NCBI GenBank assembly: GCA_023417885.1
Contig: JAEZED010000170.1
Span: forward strand, 1-49,014
Source of the DNA: Planctomycetota bacterium
Lineage (GTDB): Bacteria; Planctomycetota; Phycisphaerae; Tepidisphaerales; Tepidisphaeraceae
Length of the DNA: 49,014 nt
Direction: 5' to 3'
The notes under the pieces are model-generated. The model was given only the letters and a program-made list of their open reading frames with translations. It did no database searches and was not told the DNA's origin. Within the stretch, counting starts at the first letter, position 1, and every line of letters starts with the position of its first letter. Made by a program: the position numbers and the translations under genes. Positions 1-7,108 of this stretch are shown piece by piece.

Positions 1-29
1 CCGGCCCCACCTGCGACCCCCAACACAGA

Positions 30-58
30 AGCGCCGCGGGCCTGGGGCTCGCGGCGCT
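30..58 (-). terminator. Hairpin terminator downstream of gapA
   Basis: A 9-bp GC stem (30-38 pairs with 50-58) encloses an 11-nt loop and lies 25 nt beyond the gapA stop codon. No clear U tract follows on the minus strand, so termination is inferred from position and stem strength. Confidence 0.5.
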
Positions 59-82
59 CGAGGTTCACCGGGTGGCGGGCGG

Positions 83-1102
83 TCACTTTCCGCTCATTGC
101 CATCAGCTTGACCATGTCGACGATGCGGCTGGAGTATCCCCACTCGTTGTCATACCAGCTGACGATCTTGAAGAAGCGGTCGTTGAGCTCGATGCCGGCG
201 CCGGCATCGAAGATGCTGCTGCGCGGGTCGGTGACGAAGTCGCTGGAGACGACCTCCTCCTCCGTGTAGCCGAGGATCCCCTTCATCGGCCCCTCCGACG
301 CCGCCTTCATCGCGGCGCAGATCTCCTTGTAGCTCGTCGGCTTCTCCGTCCGGAAGGTCAGGTCGACCGCCGACACGTCCGCCGTCGGGACGCGGAAGGC
401 CATTCCCGTCAGCTTCCCCTTGGTCTGCGGGAGGCAGAGCCCGACCGCCTTGGCGGCGCCGGTGCTGGCGGGGATGATGTTGGTGTAGGCGTTGCGTCCG
501 CCGCGCCAGTCCTTCTTGGAAGGCCCGTCCTGCGTCGGCTGGGTGGCCGTGACGGCGTGGATGGTCGTCATGAGGCCTTCCTCGAGGCCCCAGTTGTCGA
601 GGATGACCTTGGTGATGGGGGCGAGGCAGTTGGTGGTGCAGCTGGCGTTGCTGACGATCTTGGCCGAGCCGTCGAACGCCTCGTCGTTCACGCCGAGCAC
701 GATCGTCGGTACCTTCTCCGGGTCCTTCGTGGGGGCGGAGATGACGACCTTCTTCGCGCCCGCGGCCAGGTGCTGGGCGGCGCCGTCGTAGTGCGTGAAG
801 ATGCCGGTGGACTCGACCACGACGTCGACACCAAGGTCGCCCCACGGGAGCTTGCCCGGATCCTTCTCGCTGAAGCACTTCACTTCATTGCCGTCGACGG
901 TGAATGAGCTCTCGCCTCCCTTCACCTCCCGCTGGAAGCGGCCGTGCGTCGAGTCGTGCTTGAGCAGGTAGGCCAGGTTGTCGGCCGGCACCAGGTCGTT
1001 CACGCCTACCACCTGGATGTCGTCGTCCGTCCGGTAGGTGGCGGCGCGGAAGACGAGACGGCCGATGCGGCCAAATCCGTTGATGCCGACTCTGATTGGC
1101 AT
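83..1102 (-). CDS. gapA: Type I glyceraldehyde-3-phosphate dehydrogenase
   Basis: Cytosolic glycolytic/gluconeogenic enzyme that converts glyceraldehyde-3-phosphate, phosphate and NAD+ to 1,3-bisphosphoglycerate. The 339-residue product has the usual family length. It opens with the Rossmann motif GINGFGRIGR. The acid residue in VNDL after strand beta-2 favours NAD over NADP. The catalytic Cys is about residue 155 in SNASCTTNC, and the C-terminal SWYDNEWGYS motif is intact. The reading frame stays open far upstream, but family alignment and an AGGAG ribosome site 9 nt before the ATG at 1102 fix the start. It stands alone between a terminator and a divergently oriented receiver-like gene, with no pgk or tpiA alongside. 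Confidence 0.97.
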   Translation of the reverse strand: MPIRVGINGFGRIGRLVFRAATYRTDDDIQVVGVNDLVPADNLAYLLKHDSTHGRFQREVKGGESSFTVDGNEVKCFSEKDPGKLPWGDLGVDVVVESTGIFTHYDGAAQHLAAGAKKVVISAPTKDPEKVPTIVLGVNDEAFDGSAKIVSNASCTTNCLAPITKVILDNWGLEEGLMTTIHAVTATQPTQDGPSKKDWRGGRNAYTNIIPASTGAAKAVGLCLPQTKGKLTGMAFRVPTADVSAVDLTFRTEKPTSYKEICAAMKAASEGPMKGILGYTEEEVVSSDFVTDPRSSIFDAGAGIELNDRFFKIVSWYDNEWGYSSRIVDMVKLMAMSGK

Positions 1103-1177
1103 GACTGATTGCTCCTGCGGGGACGGGAACCTGGCCGGCTTGGCGCGTAAACAGCGCCGATGACGGCCTTCGGCGCG

Positions 1178-1206
1178 ACGGTAGATGCATCCCCAGAGCG
1201 AGTCAA
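1178..1206 (-). promoter_or_regulatory. Sigma-70-like promoter for gapA
   Basis: On the minus strand, TTGACT (1201-1206) and TACCGT (1178-1183) are 17 nt apart, about 75 nt upstream of the gapA start. The same -10 hexamer and spacing occur upstream of efp at 16228-16256, which strengthens the call. Confidence 0.45.
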
Positions 1207-1243
1207 CGCGGGTTCGGGGCGACAGATGCGGGCGGGACCGGTG

Positions 1244-1249
1244 TAGAGT
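1244..1249 (+). promoter_or_regulatory. Leaderless-type -10 box before the receiver-like gene
   Basis: TAGAGT lies 6 nt before the GTG at 1256. It fits the TANNNT pattern seen before many start codons in this window and supports the GTG as the start. Confidence 0.4.
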
Positions 1250-1255
1250 TAGGAT

Positions 1256-1789
1256 GTGGATCTCGTGACGCCACCTGCTGCCGAGACACCGCCGGACGAC
1301 GCATCGACCATGCCCAACGGGCAGGCGCTGGTGGTCGCCGACCCGTCGGCGGCGGAGGTCGTTCGCGCGGCGCTGGGTCACGTCGGGTACGGCGGCGTCA
1401 TGGTGAGCGACCCGTACGAGGCAATCCTGGCGCTGGCTCGGCGTCCCTTGGCGTTCCGTGCCGTGCTGCTGAGCCTGCCGGCGCTGTATCCGCCGGAACT
1501 GCGCCTGATCGAGGTGATCAAGCGGCGCTATGGTCACGTGGAGGTGATCGTGAGCGACGTCCGGGGTCGCAGCGCCGGCCTGGCCGAGGCGGCGCGGCTC
1601 GGTGCCGACGCCCTGCTCGAGGACGGCCGGCTCCACCGGCTGGCCCCCCGTAGCGGAGAGCCGGCGACCGTGGGCCGTGCGGCGCCGGGAGCGTACGGAC
1701 CGGCGGAGCTTCCGCCCCGAAGCGCCCCGGCGAGTTCGCCGGACGCGGTGCTTTCGGCCGAGGAGCTCAAGGCGTTGCTGGAGGAGTGA
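1256..1789 (+). CDS. Degenerate receiver-domain protein
   Basis: This 177-residue protein has the shape of a response-regulator receiver: a hydrophobic first strand (QALVVAD), a second strand (VMVSD), a third (AVLLSLPAL) and a fourth (VEVIVSDV). The position that should hold the phospho-accepting Asp at the end of strand 3 carries Ser/Leu, so phosphorylation as in a classic receiver is unlikely. The tail (about residues 135-177) is Ala/Pro rich and ends in a short acidic helix. A TAGAGT box 6 nt upstream supports the GTG start; the ATG at 1310 is an alternative. It precedes a diguanylate cyclase by 82 nt on the same strand, so a joint signalling role is plausible but unproven. Confidence 0.75.
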   Translation: MDLVTPPAAETPPDDASTMPNGQALVVADPSAAEVVRAALGHVGYGGVMVSDPYEAILALARRPLAFRAVLLSLPALYPPELRLIEVIKRRYGHVEVIVSDVRGRSAGLAEAARLGADALLEDGRLHRLAPRSGEPATVGRAAPGAYGPAELPPRSAPASSPDAVLSAEELKALLEE

Positions 1790-1871
1790 GAACCCGCCCC
1801 GGAGAGTGCTTCGGCGTCCGGGGCCGGGAAAATGGGCAACCATTTGCCGGAGCGATGGACGTAGCAGACAC

Positions 1872-3374
1872 TTGAACAACGTGCTCAAGGCCGTACGGAT
1901 CAACGGCTCACTCGGACTTCGTCCGCCCCGGATCCTGGTGGTGGGAGACCAGGAGGGGTCGGTGCGCGCCGCGCTCGAGGAGGCGGCTCCGGACGTGTCG
2001 ACCACCAGTGTCGATACCGTCTTCGATGCGCTGGCCGAGTTGCAGGCGGCGGAGTTCGGAGCGCTGCTGGTGAACGTCGAGCCGCTGGAGCACCGCGCCG
2101 AGCCGGCTGTGAGGTCGCTGCGCGAGCAGCTCCAGTTGGCGCCCGGGCCGCGTCCCCCGCGGCTGGTGCTCTTCGGGCGCACGTCGCACGAGCCGCTCGC
2201 CCGGCGCGCGGTGGAGATGGGAGGCGACGACTACGTCATCCTTCCGGCGCAGGCCCGCGAGCTGCGCGAAGCGCTGACGGCACCGGCGGTGCGGTCACCG
2301 GTCAATCATGCCGCTCCGGTCGAGTCCAACGGAACCGCCGCTCCCGCGGAGCCGGCGCCAGACGTCGAGCCCGCTGCCCTTCCGCTGCTTCCGGACGACA
2401 TCCCGCTGACCGCCATCGTGCTCGATGCGCTGACGAGCCGGGCCGGCGCCGCCCTGCCCCGCGCCGTGGAGCGCATCAACACCTACCTGCCGACGGCAGT
2501 CCGGCTGGAGCTGGCCGACGAGCCGCCGGAGGCGGGTGATCTCGTGAGTGTCCCGCTCGTGGCCGAAGGCACGCGCAGCGCGCCTGATCCGGAAGAGGAG
2601 GCGGAGGAGGAGCTGCGATACCTCGTGCTTCACGTCCCCGCCGCCGCCGACGAGGCGGACAGGGAGCTGGCGCAGCACGACCTGAAGCTACTCGCGATCG
2701 AGCTGGCGAAGGTGGCGGAGCTCGATTCGCGACACCGCCAGCTTCAGCGGCTGGCGCTCACCGACGACCTCACCGGCTGCTACAACCGCCGATACTTCCG
2801 TCACTTCCTCGAGAAGATCATCGCCAAGGCGCGCAGCGAGCGATTCCCCGTGACGCTGCTGCTCTTCGATATCGACGACTTCAAGCACTACAACGACCGC
2901 CACGGCCACCGCATCGGCGACGCGATCCTGAAGCAGACGGCGGAGCTGATCAAGCGCTGTGTCCGCGACCACGACCTCGTGGCGCGGATCGGAGGGGATG
3001 AGTTCGCGGTCGTCTTCTGGGAGCTGGACGCGCCGCGCGTGCCGCACGACCCGGCGTCCGCCAGCGGCGGGCGCTTCCCCAAGGGGCCGCTCCAGATCGC
3101 CACGCGTTTCCGGAAGCTTCTGGCCGAGCCGGATTTCTTCGCCCTGGGCGCCACCGGCAAGGGGAGCCTGACGATCTCGGGCGGAATGGCTGTGTATCCC
3201 TTCGACGGCCGCGACGCCGACGAGCTGGTCGAGGCGGCGGATCGGGCGCTGATCTTCGGGAGCAAGCGGAGCGGGAAGAACGGGATCAGCCTGGTGGGAT
3301 CGGATCCGGAGCAGGAGATGCACACGGAGCTGGATCCGGGCGGCGGGATCGAGGACGGGATCGAGGAGGAGTAG
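1872..3374 (+). CDS. Diguanylate cyclase with pseudo-receiver N-terminus
   Basis: Predicted to make cyclic di-GMP from two GTP. Residues about 14-135 resemble a receiver (PPRILVVGDQ) but lack the acceptor Asp (LLVNVEP in its place). A GAF-like or linker segment follows to about 290. The GGDEF domain runs from LTDDLTGCYNRRYF to the end, with the GGDEF signature at residues 374-378 and an intact RxxD inhibitory site (RDHD, 365-368) exactly five residues ahead, so product inhibition is expected. A polar insert of some 20 residues follows the signature. There is no transmembrane segment. The start is taken as TTG 1872, with GTG 1881 next; the frame is open further upstream, so the start is uncertain. 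The preceding gene is also a pseudo-receiver. Confidence 0.88.
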   Translation: MNNVLKAVRINGSLGLRPPRILVVGDQEGSVRAALEEAAPDVSTTSVDTVFDALAELQAAEFGALLVNVEPLEHRAEPAVRSLREQLQLAPGPRPPRLVLFGRTSHEPLARRAVEMGGDDYVILPAQARELREALTAPAVRSPVNHAAPVESNGTAAPAEPAPDVEPAALPLLPDDIPLTAIVLDALTSRAGAALPRAVERINTYLPTAVRLELADEPPEAGDLVSVPLVAEGTRSAPDPEEEAEEELRYLVLHVPAAADEADRELAQHDLKLLAIELAKVAELDSRHRQLQRLALTDDLTGCYNRRYFRHFLEKIIAKARSERFPVTLLLFDIDDFKHYNDRHGHRIGDAILKQTAELIKRCVRDHDLVARIGGDEFAVVFWELDAPRVPHDPASASGGRFPKGPLQIATRFRKLLAEPDFFALGATGKGSLTISGGMAVYPFDGRDADELVEAADRALIFGSKRSGKNGISLVGSDPEQEMHTELDPGGGIEDGIEEE

Positions 3375-3394
3375 GCGAGTTACCGCCGAACGAG

Positions 3395-3423
3395 AAAGCC
3401 GCAGCACCTGGTGCTGCGGCTTT
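3395..3423. terminator. Bidirectional terminator between the cyclase and rplU
   Basis: A perfect 13-bp inverted repeat with a 3-nt loop carries AAA at its 5' edge and TTT at its 3' edge. It sits between two convergent genes and can serve both strands. Confidence 0.85.
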
Positions 3424-3453
3424 GGCGTTGTCTGGTGTCAGTGCGTCCCCGGC

Positions 3454-3780
3454 TCAGGCGTTGATGCCGGTAATCTTCACCTTGAGGTAGTGCTGGCGGT
3501 GCCCCTTCTCGATGTGGGAGCCCTTGCGGCGCTTGTACTTGACGACGCGGAGCTTCTTGCCCTTGCTCGGGCCAAGCACCTCGGCGGTGACGGTGGCGCC
3601 GTCGAGCAGCGGTGCGCCGAGCCTGGGGTCTCCCTCGGCGCCGGCGACCAGCAGGACGCGGTCGAACGTCACCTCGGCAGGCCACTGCTCGCCCTCGGCG
3701 GGCGCGGGCCGGTCGATCTCGATGACGTCACCGCTGGTGACCTTGAACTGGGTGCCGCTGTCTTCAATTACTGCGTACAT
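3454..3780 (-). CDS. rplU: 50S ribosomal protein L21
   Basis: Large-subunit ribosomal protein that binds 23S rRNA. The 108-residue product begins MYAVIEDSGTQFKV and ends with the basic block GKKLRVVKYKRRKG and HYLKVKITGI, typical of L21. A small acidic insert (PAEGEQWPAE) lies in the first third. The usual partner rpmA (L27) is not beside it: downstream is a convergent cyclase gene behind a terminator, and upstream is a divergent lipid operon. The ATG at 3780 is chosen because family alignment starts there, although the frame is open further upstream. Confidence 0.95.
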   Translation of the reverse strand: MYAVIEDSGTQFKVTSGDVIEIDRPAPAEGEQWPAEVTFDRVLLVAGAEGDPRLGAPLLDGATVTAEVLGPSKGKKLRVVKYKRRKGSHIEKGHRQHYLKVKITGINA

Positions 3781-3802
3781 GGTGCTTTCGGGGTAGGAGG
3801 CG

Positions 3803-3830
3803 ATTGTTGGTCGGGCGCCCCGGAAGTCAA
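3803..3830 (-). promoter_or_regulatory. Candidate rplU promoter
   Basis: On the minus strand TTGACT (3825-3830) is followed after 16 nt by AACAAT (3803-3808), about 22 nt before the rplU ATG. The -35 matches the sigma-70 consensus at 5 of 6 positions and the -10 at 4 of 6. Confidence 0.4.
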
Positions 3831-3853
3831 GCGCGGCGGCGGGCCGGAGAAAC

Positions 3854-3882
3854 TTGCAATCGGTCTCCGATCCCCCTAAAAA
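3854..3882 (+). promoter_or_regulatory. Weak candidate promoter of the lipid operon
   Basis: TTGCAA (3854-3859) and TAAAAA (3877-3882) are 17 nt apart, with the GTG start 10 nt beyond the -10. Both hexamers match consensus at only 4 of 6 positions. If real, the first message would have almost no leader. Confidence 0.25.
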
Positions 3883-3892
3883 CGCCGCGCAC

Positions 3893-4396
3893 GTGCGATT
3901 CCATCTGCTGGACAGGATCGAGACGGTCACGGACGACCGGCTTGTGGCCGTCAAGGCCGTCAGCCAGGCCGAGGAGTACCTCGCCGACCACTTCCCGACC
4001 TTCCCCGTGCTTCCCGGGGTGATGATGCTGGAGGCCGCCACGCAGGCGTGCTTCTGGCTTGCCCTGCGGCGGTCGGGCTTCTCATTCAGCGTAGGGGTAC
4101 TGAAGGCTGCCCGGAACATCCGGTATGGCCACTTCGTCTCCCCGGGGCGCACGTTGCGGATCGCCACGACCTACGACAAACCGACTACCGGGGGGCACGC
4201 CTTCCGGATCGAGGGGACGGTGGAGACCGGTACCCAGACCGCTACCGCTATCACCGGGAAGCTTGAGTTGGCCTGCTTCCGGCTGGCGGATCGCGGGGAG
4301 GGGCTGTCGGGGCTCGACGAACGCCTGGCGGCTGCTCACCGGGAGCGCTGGGCAGACCTCACGCTGTCGGAAGCGAACCTTGCGTTACCCGCGTGA
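3893..4396 (+). CDS. FabZ-like 3-hydroxyacyl-ACP dehydratase
   Basis: A single-hotdog protein of 167 residues, predicted to dehydrate 3-hydroxyacyl-ACP. The active-site helix reads HFPTFPVLPGVMMLEA: His33 and Glu47 are 14 residues apart, as in FabZ, and the PG turn is kept. GTG 3893 is chosen because the product then aligns from its first residue with the paralogue at 4959 (MRFHLLDRIE against MRWIWIDRFE); a TTG at 3854 is the other option. No Shine-Dalgarno is visible. First gene of a cluster with an acyl carrier protein, a second hotdog protein and two ketosynthase homologues, so the substrate is probably bound to the neighbouring ACP rather than to the housekeeping one. Confidence 0.88.
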   Translation: MRFHLLDRIETVTDDRLVAVKAVSQAEEYLADHFPTFPVLPGVMMLEAATQACFWLALRRSGFSFSVGVLKAARNIRYGHFVSPGRTLRIATTYDKPTTGGHAFRIEGTVETGTQTATAITGKLELACFRLADRGEGLSGLDERLAAAHRERWADLTLSEANLALPA

Positions 4397-4496
4397 GGCG
4401 TGCGGCGCCTACGCTTGCAGCCCGGCCAGAGGCCGGCGAATGAGCCCGCCGTGCCTGCGGCGCGGCCCCTCCCAGACTCCAGGACAGGACGCCACG

Positions 4497-4883
4497 ATGA
4501 CACGTGATGAGATCTTCGAACGAGTGAGGACCGTGCTGGTCGAGGCGCTTTCCGTTGAGGAGGACGAGGTGACCCACCAGGCGGTCATCCGCGACGACCT
4601 GGGGGCCGAGTCGATCGACTTCCTGGACATCCAGTTCCGGCTGGAGAAGGAGTTCGGGATCAAGATTCCCAAGGGAGAGATGATGCCCGAAGATCTCGCC
4701 AGCGCGGGCGAGTTCGTCCAGGACGGCAAGCTGACGCAGGCGGGAATCGACGAGTTGAAGAAGCGCATGCCCCACGCCGACTTCAAGGACCTCAGCGCGG
4801 GAAGCGACCTGGAGGAGATGAGCAAGCTCTTCACCGTCGATGCCGTCGTCAACTACGTGGAGCGAAAGCTGCAGGAGGCCTGA
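4497..4883 (+). CDS. Acyl carrier protein with extended C-terminal half
   Basis: Carries acyl intermediates on a phosphopantetheine arm. Residues 1-50 match ACP well: helix I, then DDLGAESIDFLDI with Ser39 as the predicted attachment site, then the recognition helix and FGIKIP. The family is normally 75-85 residues; this one has 128. The extra 40-50 residues lie between FGIKIP and the final helix (FTVDAVVNYVERKLQEA) and are Asp/Glu/Lys-rich and probably helical. It sits 100 nt after the FabZ-like gene and 75 nt before the second hotdog gene, and presumably serves this cluster's ketosynthases. The start is the ATG at 4497; the frame is open upstream but lacks ACP homology there. Confidence 0.9.
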   Translation: MTRDEIFERVRTVLVEALSVEEDEVTHQAVIRDDLGAESIDFLDIQFRLEKEFGIKIPKGEMMPEDLASAGEFVQDGKLTQAGIDELKKRMPHADFKDLSAGSDLEEMSKLFTVDAVVNYVERKLQEA

Positions 4884-4958
4884 GCCAGCGAGCAGGTCGC
4901 GATGCGCCGGGCGTTCCCGGCGCCGCCTGCTTACCCGCTGCCTGACGGGCGCGACCTC

Positions 4959-5450
4959 ATGAGATGGATCTGGATCGACAGGTTCGAGCGGTTCGAGAGC
5001 GGCAGGGAGGCCGTGGCGGTGAAGGCGGTCACCGCCGCGGAGGAGCACCTGCATGATCTCTATCCGGGCTTCCCGGTCTTTCCCCACTCGCTGATCGTGG
5101 AGGGGATGGCCCAGACCGCCGGGATCCTCGTGGGGGAGGCCAAGGGGTTTGCGGAGAAGGTGATCCTGGCCAAGATCGGCAAGGCGGAGTTTCACCGGCT
5201 GGTCCGGCCGGGCCAGACGCTGCGCTACCACGCGACGGCGGACACGATCAACGACGCCGGAGCGAGCATCACGGGGCGGGTGACGGCCGGCGATGGGGAG
5301 GCGGAGCACGTGGCGGACATCTCGCTGATGTTCAGCCACATCGATCAGAACATGGCGGGGATCGAGTTCCCGGAGCACAACTTCGTCTTCACGGAGCAGT
5401 TCATGGAACTGCTGGCGAACTTCCGGAAGGATGTGGACGTTCGGCTGTAG
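4959..5450 (+). CDS. FabZ-like hotdog protein lacking the catalytic His
   Basis: A paralogue of the first gene of the cluster, 163 residues from ATG 4959 (182 if ATG 4902 is used). It keeps the hotdog core and the Glu of the active-site helix (Glu48 in LIVEGMAQ). At the position of the catalytic His it has Leu34 (DLYPGFPVFPHSL), and the PG turn has become PH (His43). It is therefore unlikely to dehydrate by the usual FabZ mechanism. It could be a structural partner of the active dehydratase, a binding or editing subunit, or use His43 in a different chemistry; these are inferences. It lies between the ACP and the KS-beta gene. Confidence 0.85.
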   Translation: MRWIWIDRFERFESGREAVAVKAVTAAEEHLHDLYPGFPVFPHSLIVEGMAQTAGILVGEAKGFAEKVILAKIGKAEFHRLVRPGQTLRYHATADTINDAGASITGRVTAGDGEAEHVADISLMFSHIDQNMAGIEFPEHNFVFTEQFMELLANFRKDVDVRL

Positions 5451-5576
5451 GCGCTGCGTCTGCTTGTCGCTGGTGGCTCGTCACTGGTCATTCGTTTCCC
5501 GAGCCGGGACTGAACGCGTCGCCGGACAAGCGACAAGGCAGATGGCGAGTGACAAGGGAGAGGTGACAGCAGATCC

Positions 5577-6878
5577 ATGACTATGCGTCGCGTCGTCATC
5601 ACCGGCATTGGCGTCGTCTCCCCGATCGGGATCGGGGTGGAGGCGTTCTGGAACAACCTGCTTGAGAAGCGGGTTGGTCTTGCGCGCATCAGCGCGTTCG
5701 ACCCCTCCGGCTTCGCTTCTCAGGTCGGCGGGCAGGCGCCGGAGTTCAGGATCGCCCAGGAGGTGCCCAAGAGCTACCGCAAGGCGACGAAGGTGATGGC
5801 GCGCGACATCGAGCTGGCTGTCCTGGCCGCAAAGGACGCCTTCGCCTCCGCGGGCCTCAAGAGCAAGGCGGACGAGCCGGAGAAGCCCGACTTCGATCCC
5901 GCCCGCTTCGGCTGCAACATCGGCGCGGGGCTGATCTCGGCTGAGCTGAATGAGCTGACCTACGCCTTCGACCAGGCCCGGAGGGCGGCGAATGCCAGCG
6001 AGATCGACTGGGCCAGGTGGGGTGAGCATGGCATGCAGCAGCTCACGCCGCTCTGGATGCTCAAGTACCTGCCGAACATGCTCGCCAGCCACGTGACGAT
6101 CATCCACGGGCTGACCGGGCCGTCGAACAACATCACCAGCGCCGAGGCCAGCGGGCACCTGTCGATCGGTGAGGCCTTCCGCACGATCCAGCGCGGCGAC
6201 GCCGACTTCGCCATCGCCGGCGGCGCCGAGAGCAAGATGAACGTCATGGGCCTGATGCGCGAGCAACTGCTCGGCCGGCTCAACACGTCCGCCAACGATT
6301 CGCCTGCGGAGGCGGTTCGGCCCTTCGACAGCGATGCCGCCGGGACGGCCGTCGCGGAGGGGGGCGCGCTGCTGATCCTGGAGGAATGCGAGCACGCGCG
6401 GGCCCGCGGCGCGACGGTGTTCGCGGAGGTCGCGGGGTTTGCGGCGCGGCAGGATCCGTTCGATCCGGTGCTGCCTGATCCGGAAGGGCTGAGCTACGCC
6501 GCCGCGTGCCGCGCGGCGCTCAGGGAGGCAGGCGTGGCGCCGGCCGAGGTCGACGCGGTCGTGCCGCACGGGCTGGGCATCCGCGAGCATGATGCCAGCG
6601 AGATCGCGGGACTGGCGAGCGTCTTCGGCGGTGATCTGAAGCGCCCGGCGATGTGCCCAATCAAGGCGCAGATCGGCAACCCCGCCGCCGGCTGCGCCAT
6701 CGACGCCGCGGCCGCGGCGATGATCGTCCACACCGGGAAGTACCCTGCCGCGATCAATACGGTCAACGACGCTTTGAACGTGTCGCGAGAGGTTCGTGAA
6801 GGTCAGCCGCGGCACGTGCTGACGAGCACCTTCGGCCTCGGCGGGCAGAACGCGGCGCTGGTGCTGCGGAAGGCGTGA
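5577..6878 (+). CDS. KS-beta / chain-length-factor-like ketosynthase homologue
   Basis: A 433-residue thiolase-fold protein of the FabF family. The motif that normally reads TACxSG is SAEASG here: the nucleophile Cys is replaced by Glu190. Of the two catalytic histidines, the first is kept (VPHGLG) and the second is Asn (IGNPAAG instead of GHLxGA); the Lys before it is kept. This is the pattern of a KS-beta or chain length factor, which pairs with an active ketosynthase and shapes the pocket or decarboxylates malonyl-ACP. In actinobacterial CLFs the residue is usually Gln, so Glu is notable. The active partner is encoded two genes downstream. The start may be ATG 5577 or 5583. Confidence 0.9.
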   Translation: MTMRRVVITGIGVVSPIGIGVEAFWNNLLEKRVGLARISAFDPSGFASQVGGQAPEFRIAQEVPKSYRKATKVMARDIELAVLAAKDAFASAGLKSKADEPEKPDFDPARFGCNIGAGLISAELNELTYAFDQARRAANASEIDWARWGEHGMQQLTPLWMLKYLPNMLASHVTIIHGLTGPSNNITSAEASGHLSIGEAFRTIQRGDADFAIAGGAESKMNVMGLMREQLLGRLNTSANDSPAEAVRPFDSDAAGTAVAEGGALLILEECEHARARGATVFAEVAGFAARQDPFDPVLPDPEGLSYAAACRAALREAGVAPAEVDAVVPHGLGIREHDASEIAGLASVFGGDLKRPAMCPIKAQIGNPAAGCAIDAAAAAMIVHTGKYPAAINTVNDALNVSREVREGQPRHVLTSTFGLGGQNAALVLRKA

Positions 6879-6895
6879 CCGGGGAGGACCTGCCG

Positions 6896-7108
6896 ATGTG
6901 GCTCATCGACCTCGTGGTCCACTGCCTGCTCGAGTGGCTGTTCCAGCGCCACGCTCAGTGGCTCTGGATACTGGCGGGGCTCCTGTTCGCCGGCCTGGGC
7001 CTGGCCGCGATGGGCACGTCGTTGCCCACAGGTCTGGCGATCACCGGTGTTGGCGGGCTTGCGGTAGCGTGGGGCGTATTGAGTATCTTTCGCGGAGGTG
7101 ACGAATGA
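6896..7108 (+). CDS. Small two-helix membrane protein of the KS/CLF operon
   Basis: A 70-residue protein with two hydrophobic segments (WLWILAGLLFAGLGLAAMG and LAITGVGGLAVAWGVL) separated by a short turn. It starts at ATG 6896 with a GGGGAGGA ribosome site 7 nt upstream; a GTG at 6875 overlapping the preceding stop is an alternative. Its stop overlaps the start of the ketosynthase gene (ATGA), so the two are translationally coupled. I do not recognise the family. Its position suggests it may tether the KS-alpha/KS-beta pair to the membrane. Confidence 0.75.
   Translation: MWLIDLVVHCLLEWLFQRHAQWLWILAGLLFAGLGLAAMGTSLPTGLAITGVGGLAVAWGVLSIFRGGDE

Noticed and set aside
1103..2182. Long minus-strand open frame extending gapA upstream to 699 residues
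   Set aside because: The extra sequence is Arg-rich, shares no family with anything, and overlaps the receiver and cyclase genes; gapA has a good ribosome site at its own ATG.
4359..5378. 339-residue minus-strand open frame opposite the ACP and second hotdog genes
   Set aside because: Antisense shadow: no homology, and ACP and hotdog motifs on the plus strand are clear.
5464..5536. Inverted octamer TTGTCGCT/AGCGACAA in the gap before the KS-beta gene
   Set aside because: The arms are short, 57 nt apart and part of a simple GTCAC/GTCGC-rich stretch; no stable hairpin or known site results.
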